Source: an uncultured Clostridia bacterium
GTDB lineage: Bacteria; Bacillota; Clostridia; Lachnospirales; Lachnospiraceae
DNA: 19,671 nt
Reading direction: 5' to 3'
Assembly: GCA_945622055.1 (NCBI GenBank)
Contig: CALZBV010000015.1
Coordinates: forward strand, 1 to 19,671
In this document: positions 15,900 to 19,671 of the stretch, piece by piece
Position numbering within the stretch: position 1 is the stretch's first letter
Layout: the number at the start of each line of letters is the position of its first letter
The notes under the pieces: generated by a model
The model's database searches: none
What the model was told of the DNA's origin: nothing
Seen by the model: only the letters and a program-made list of their open reading frames with translations
Made by a program: the position numbers and the translations under genes

Positions 15900-18117
15900 G
15901 CAGACGTTTTCCGTATATTCCGCTATAAACATTTGCATTCTTTCCCTTGTACCGGAATAATTTGCTTAATGTTACGAACTGATAACCTTGGTTCTTTAAG
16001 CCCTCGATAATGGTCGGAAGAGCCTGAACGGTATTATTGTTTCCGTTGAAATCATGAAGAAGAATGATCTGCCCGTCACATGCATTCTGTAATACGGTAT
16101 TTGCTCTCTGACTTGCAGAGGTGCTGTTTTCCCAGTCGTTGCACATACTACCCTGAATGAATGCCATATCGATTGCACTGTACATCGTTCTGTTTACGGA
16201 GATATACGGCGGACGGAAAAACTTCGGAGTCTGACCGGTATAGCTCTTAATCAGATGGTTGGTCTGATTGATTTCATTCTGAATCGAGCTCCAGGACATG
16301 GTAGTCATATCACTGTGTGAATAAGAATGATTTGCAAGCTCATGACCGGCATTGCTCTGTCTCTGAAGAATGGATTTCGTACTGTCATTAATATTCTGTC
16401 CTATGAGGAAAAATGTAGCCTTCACGCCATACTTATCCAATACATCTAAAATCTGACTCGTCGTGGAAGACGGACCATCATCAAAGGTCAATGCAATCAT
16501 CTTTCCGTTCGGATTAATGCTGCTGCCACTGTTTCCTGAATTGCTGCCGTTTTCCGTGCTGACAGAACCTGCCGGACTAATCGTCAGACTGTCAATATAT
16601 GCATCCCACTGTCCGTCATCTGCGGTTACAACAAGCTTAACGGTCTGGTTACCGGTACCGTGAGAAACATTGGAAATGGTGTACTCTGCAATATATGCAT
16701 CGCCGAAGTAAAAGGTTCCCTTCGTCTCATTGCCAATGACGAGGTCAACCCTTGCCATGTTATCTCCATTTGAGGCACCTCTTAAGGTAAAATCATGCGT
16801 TCCCTCAGAGAAGTACTGCGTATAAGAAACTGCATCATTGTTTGCATAAAGTGCAACGCCGCTAAACGGAGAACTGATATTGCCGGTGTACTGACCGGAC
16901 TTGGTCATGCTTTCACACTGTTTTATGTTGGACGTGCCGGAGCCGGTATTACCTGTATTTCCGGTGTTTCCGGTATTGCTTCCGGTGTTACCGCCGGAGG
17001 TTGCTCCGCTGCCACCGATAATCAGGCAGTCTGCAAATGCATCCCAACTACCGTCATCAGCAGATACCTTCAATTCTACCTTCTGATTCCCTGTCCCGTG
17101 CGATACTCCCTTAATGGTGTATTCTGCAATGTTCGCATCACCAAAGTAGAAGGTTCCCTTCTTCTGACCACCGATATACAAATCAACCTGTGCCATGTTA
17201 CTGCCATTGGAAGCACCTCTTAAGGTAAAGTCATGTGTTCCGCTGGTAAAATTCTGTGTATAAGATACACCGTCATTGTTTGCATAAAGCGCAACACCGC
17301 TAAACGGAGAACTGATATTGCCGGTATACTGACCGGACTTGGTCATGCTTTCACATTCGATTACCGTTCCCTGATTGGTACCAGGTGCACTGCTTGCGCC
17401 GTCATTGGAAGAACTGCTGCCGGAAGAACTGCCCGAAGAGCTTCCGCCGGAAGCGCTGCCACCAACAGCGATATCGAGCTTGTAAACATCAGCCCAGCCA
17501 CTGCTCTGATAACCCTCGACGTTAAATGCAGCCTCATAAAGCTGTCCCATCTTCATGCCCATACGTTCCCAGGCCTTAAAGTGCTCCGTTACGGAAATCG
17601 TACCACTGGACCGCTTCGAAGTACGTACACTCCAGTATTGCTGGAATGTCGTGTTGCCGTCAATCGACGGTTGATTTACACGTGTTGTCTCATAAACCTC
17701 ATAGGTACCACCATCTACGGTAATGGTGCCCTTTGAAGTAGCTCCCGGCGGACGCCAGGTACCCCAGTTGTCTACGATGTAATACTCAACCAGCGGATTT
17801 CTGCACCATCCGTACACACAGAGGTAAGAATTTCCATTCGGCTGGTAATTCACACCGTAGTTCACGGAAATGTTTCCAATCTGGGAGTAAGTCTTCGTGC
17901 AATCGAACTTAATGCCCTTACGGAAGAGTGCATTTCCGATGTTCTGCCACCAACATTCAAAAAGACCGCCGCCCTTTAATGTCATGCTGGTGTCACCATA
18001 ATCTTTCCACAACTCATAATTGTAGCCACCCTCGCTACCGGTTGCGTTGTTGTACAGGACAGTCGCAGCTTCTGCTTTTGCTCCCGGTACAACGAGCTGT
18101 AGATTTACGACTGAAAA
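15838..18117 (-). CDS. Multimodular xylanase / acetylxylan esterase (GH11-CBM36-CBM36-CE4) with disrupted 5' end
   Basis: The open frame gives 759 residues, numbered here from 18117. GH11 xylanase (about 19-220) has nucleophile Glu111 in NPLVEYYIV and acid/base Glu201 in VEGYQSSG. Two CBM36-like calcium-dependent xylan-binding modules (about 252-370 and 397-514) follow, joined by Ser/Gly and Gly/Asn/Thr linkers. A CE4 polysaccharide deacetylase (about 530-740) ends the protein, with TFDDGP (544-549), HSYSH (597-601), RPPY and LLHDF. This order matches the GH11-CBM36-NodB architecture described for Pseudobutyrivibrio XynT, so it probably cuts xylan and removes acetyl groups outside the cell. 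There is no credible start: the frame opens at a TGA (18120-18118), residues 1-17 look like the end of a signal peptide (LQLVVPGAKAEA), and the first possible start codon, TTG 18012, lies inside GH11. The C-terminal ~20 residues are read from DNA antisense to the CapA-like gene. Treat it as a possible pseudogene or frameshift. Confidence 0.9.
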   Translation of the reverse strand, partial: FSVVNLQLVVPGAKAEAATVLYNNATGSEGGYNYELWKDYGDTSMTLKGGGLFECWWQNIGNALFRKGIKFDCTKTYSQIGNISVNYGVNYQPNGNSYLCVYGWCRNPLVEYYIVDNWGTWRPPGATSKGTITVDGGTYEVYETTRVNQPSIDGNTTFQQYWSVRTSKRSSGTISVTEHFKAWERMGMKMGQLYEAAFNVEGYQSSGWADVYKLDIAVGGSASGGSSSGSSSGSSSSNDGASSAPGTNQGTVIECESMTKSGQYTGNISSPFSGVALYANNDGVSYTQNFTSGTHDFTLRGASNGSNMAQVDLYIGGQKKGTFYFGDANIAEYTIKGVSHGTGNQKVELKVSADDGSWDAFADCLIIGGSGATSGGNTGSNTGNTGNTGNTGSGTSNIKQCESMTKSGQYTGNISSPFSGVALYANNDAVSYTQYFSEGTHDFTLRGASNGDNMARVDLVIGNETKGTFYFGDAYIAEYTISNVSHGTGNQTVKLVVTADDGQWDAYIDSLTISPAGSVSTENGSNSGNSGSSINPNGKMIALTFDDGPSSTTSQILDVLDKYGVKATFFLIGQNINDSTKSILQRQSNAGHELANHSYSHSDMTTMSWSSIQNEINQTNHLIKSYTGQTPKFFRPPYISVNRTMYSAIDMAFIQGSMCNDWENSTSASQRANTVLQNACDGQIILLHDFNGNNNTVQALPTIIEGLKNQGYQFVTLSKLFRYKGKNANVYSGIYGKRLLIPSKNLPKSFLPAPMYLPA
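16575..17363 (-). repeat. Duplicated CBM36-coding segment
   Basis: Two copies of a CBM36-coding unit lie at about 17363-17010 and 16929-16575, with a period of 438 bp (146 codons). They are closely similar at DNA level; for example, the stretch encoding the SPFSGVALYANND region is almost identical. Linker sequence between the copies is not conserved. This points to a fairly recent in-frame duplication or gene conversion. Confidence 0.88.
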
Positions 18118-18158
18118 TCATAAATGCAACAGCCTGCAGATTTACCTCAGGAAACCGA

Positions 18159-19127
18159 TCAGCCTTTCACAGCACCAATCGTCCGGATATGCGCACCGCT
18201 GAATATCTTGTTTTGTTTTTTTGCGGAAGCTTCTTCTGTTACCTTTGTTTCGCGTGACTCCTCCTTCAGCTCCTCTTCGGCAGGGTCAATGTAGCTGTCC
18301 TCCGTTTTCTTTGCATTCGCCCGCTTCTTTGCCTCGTTTTCTTCGTTGATTCTTCCAAACAGGTTGCGAAGCGTCTCCGGAATCAGCTCCTCCTCCGGCT
18401 CAGGCTCACTGTACTTTTGGATTTCTTCGTTGATTGCAAGCATCTTACGGTCCAGAAAACCAACCAGCTCCGCACATTCCTTCAGCTCACGGCGAATGTT
18501 CTCCGGCGCATTTCCCTCGAATTTGTAGTACATCTTGTGCTCCAGGCTCGCCCAGAAATCCATGGCAATCGTACGTATCTGAATCTCAACCTTTGTGTCA
18601 ATCGTCATGTCCGAAAGAAAGATTGGAACCGAAACAATCATATGATAGCTCGTATAGCCGTTTGCCTTCGGATTCTCGATATAGTCCTTGATTTTTAACA
18701 CTTTAATATCTGCCTGATTTGCAATCAACTCTGCCAGACGATAAATATCAGAGGTAAACGAACAGATAATACGGATACCCGCGACATCGTTAATGTAGCG
18801 CACAATATTTTCCACCGTGAGGGCCCGTCCCTGGTGGCGGAGCTTTTTCGCAATGCTCTCCGGTGACTTAATGCGTGAGGAAATGTGCTCAATCGGATTA
18901 TACCGGTGTGCCATCTGAAATTCATTATTCAAAATTTCGAGCTTCGTTCCAATCTCCTTAAGCGCAGCATTATAAATCAGCTGCATGCGTTTCCACTCTT
19001 CCAGCACAACATTCTGCGTAAGCAGATACTGCCCCATCGGAAGCAGCTCCTGTGTAGCTTCCGCGGTTTCACAAACCACGTTGTTCTCAATGACGGCTTC
19101 TTCCATCTGTACATCATCCCTAACCAT
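18159..19127 (-). CDS. Small alarmone synthetase, RelA/SpoT-domain (p)ppGpp synthetase
   Basis: A 322-residue cytosolic protein that should transfer pyrophosphate from ATP to GTP or GDP to make the stringent-response alarmone. The synthetase domain (about 55-245) shows RIKSPESIAKKLRHQG, NDVAGIRIICSF, ENPKANGYTSYH and VEIQIRTIAMDFWASLEHKMYYK, as in RelQ/YjbM-type enzymes. No HD hydrolase domain, TGS or ACT domain is present. A long charged Glu/Lys-rich C-terminal tail (about 265-322) makes it larger than typical RelQ (about 210-260). The start is ATG 19127 because GGAG lies about 6 nt upstream; an in-frame GTG at 19178 has no binding site. It is followed after about 40 bp by the broken signal-peptide region of the xylanase, with no visible terminator between. 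Confidence 0.92.
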   Translation of the reverse strand: MVRDDVQMEEAVIENNVVCETAEATQELLPMGQYLLTQNVVLEEWKRMQLIYNAALKEIGTKLEILNNEFQMAHRYNPIEHISSRIKSPESIAKKLRHQGRALTVENIVRYINDVAGIRIICSFTSDIYRLAELIANQADIKVLKIKDYIENPKANGYTSYHMIVSVPIFLSDMTIDTKVEIQIRTIAMDFWASLEHKMYYKFEGNAPENIRRELKECAELVGFLDRKMLAINEEIQKYSEPEPEEELIPETLRNLFGRINEENEAKKRANAKKTEDSYIDPAEEELKEESRETKVTEEASAKKQNKIFSGAHIRTIGAVKG

Positions 19128-19287
19128 ACTCTTCTCCGTATCTTTGAAACAGAACTCCCGTTTTCGTTCATCCTGCACTTCAATTCAATCTGTAACATCT
19201 GCAACTGATGTTCAGTTTAGCACGCAATTATGAACAAAGTTTGAAGAGTACGTTTTCTTAATCATATTTTAATGTTTTGATAACATC

Positions 19288-19671
19288 CTAAAAACACTTA
19301 TTTCCCTTATGCTCGCAGCTGGAGAAATTTAAACATTTGTAGCAAAGCTCATTGTCACAGCCACCCGTTGCAAAGAACTGCTCAATGTTCCCCAGTGTGG
19401 TGTCTGCAATGTTGGCAAGTGCTTCGTTCGTAAGGAAGGCCTGATGCGACGTTACGATAACATTTGGCATGGAAATCAGCCTTGCAAGCACATCGTCCTG
19501 AATGATATGACCGGAAAAATCATGGAAAAAGACATCCGATTCCTCCTCATACACATCAAGTCCGGCGCCGCCGACCCGTGAGTCCTTCAGCGCTTTGAGA
19601 AGCGCTTCGGCGTCAATCAATGCTCCTCGTGAGGTGTTGAGGATATATACGCCTTTTTTTGTGATATTGAG
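19288..19671 (-). CDS. D-lactate dehydrogenase-like D-2-hydroxyacid dehydrogenase (C-terminal fragment)
   Basis: The last 127 residues of a protein whose start lies beyond the right edge. NTSRGALIDAEALLKAL is the end of the Rossmann NAD-binding domain. GGAGLDVYEEE carries the signature that includes the active-site Glu region, and NVIVTSHQAFLT contains the catalytic His, with the SHQ-A form usual in D-lactate dehydrogenases rather than glycerate or phosphoglycerate dehydrogenases. DVFFHDFSGHIIQDD is also typical of the LdhA group. The enzyme would reduce pyruvate to D-lactate with NADH during fermentation. The C-terminus continues as a tail containing six cysteines (from GGCDNELCYKC to GNKCF). 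The 160 nt to the alarmone synthetase start hold no clear terminator or promoter. Confidence 0.9.
   Translation of the reverse strand, partial: LNITKKGVYILNTSRGALIDAEALLKALKDSRVGGAGLDVYEEESDVFFHDFSGHIIQDDVLARLISMPNVIVTSHQAFLTNEALANIADTTLGNIEQFFATGGCDNELCYKCLNFSSCEHKGNKCF

Noticed and set aside
18030..18121. ATG at 18121 as start of the xylanase
   Set aside because: It is in a different frame from the GH11 domain and yields a short peptide of Arg, Ser and Cys that is not a signal peptide.
19179..19287. Promoter and terminator between the dehydrogenase and the alarmone synthetase
   Set aside because: AT-rich with a weak ATGTT/AACAT hairpin, but no pair of promoter boxes with acceptable spacing and no convincing terminator.

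Overview
The window looks like chromosomal DNA from a Firmicute of the Lachnospiraceae type (a relative of Roseburia, Butyrivibrio or Pseudobutyrivibrio). The basis is mid-range base composition, strong Gram-positive ribosome binding sites, an AUG-specifier T-box in front of metG, sulfatase-family lipoteichoic-acid-synthase-like and VanY-type cell wall enzymes, lipoproteins with long Pro/Thr linkers, and a GH11-CBM36-deacetylase xylanase architecture known from Pseudobutyrivibrio. The genus is an inference.

Left edge (1-2700, minus strand): the start of a Wadjet-type SMC anti-plasmid operon, in the order jetA (kleisin-like), jetB/DUF6063 (MukE-like) and jetC (SMC ATPase, cut by the window edge just after its Walker A motif). 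A leader of about 165 nt with three stem-loops precedes jetA. Upstream is tadA, with an unusual charged N-terminal extension.

Centre-left (3.5-7.8 kb, plus strand): a polytopic LtaS-like phosphoglycerol transferase and a secreted GH10 xylanase lipoprotein with a CBM9-like module. Each has a recognisable promoter, and a strong bidirectional terminator follows the xylanase.

Centre (7.9-13.2 kb, minus strand): rsmA, tatD and a ydcF-like gene, tightly packed, lie downstream of metG. metG is controlled by a complete T-box riboswitch with promoter, AUG specifier, T-box sequence and 17-bp terminator.

Right (13.3-15.9 kb, plus strand): a two-gene unit of a VanY-like carboxypeptidase and a CapA-like metallophosphatase lipoprotein, both with Pro/Thr linkers. 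Convergent to it (15.8-18.1 kb, minus strand) is a large xylanase/acetylxylan esterase (GH11, two CBM36, CE4). Its catalytic modules look intact, but it has no usable start codon and a disrupted signal peptide, and its 3' end runs 62 bp into the CapA gene. A (p)ppGpp synthetase gene and the 3' end of a D-lactate-dehydrogenase-like gene with a Cys-rich tail close the window.

The window combines housekeeping genes (translation fidelity, tRNA editing, rRNA methylation, alarmone synthesis, fermentation) with surface genes for wall polymers and xylan breakdown. I saw no wholly new system. The points most worth checking are the decapitated xylanase at the alarmone-synthetase junction, the structured leader of the Wadjet operon, and the stem-loop at the start of the GH10 transcript.
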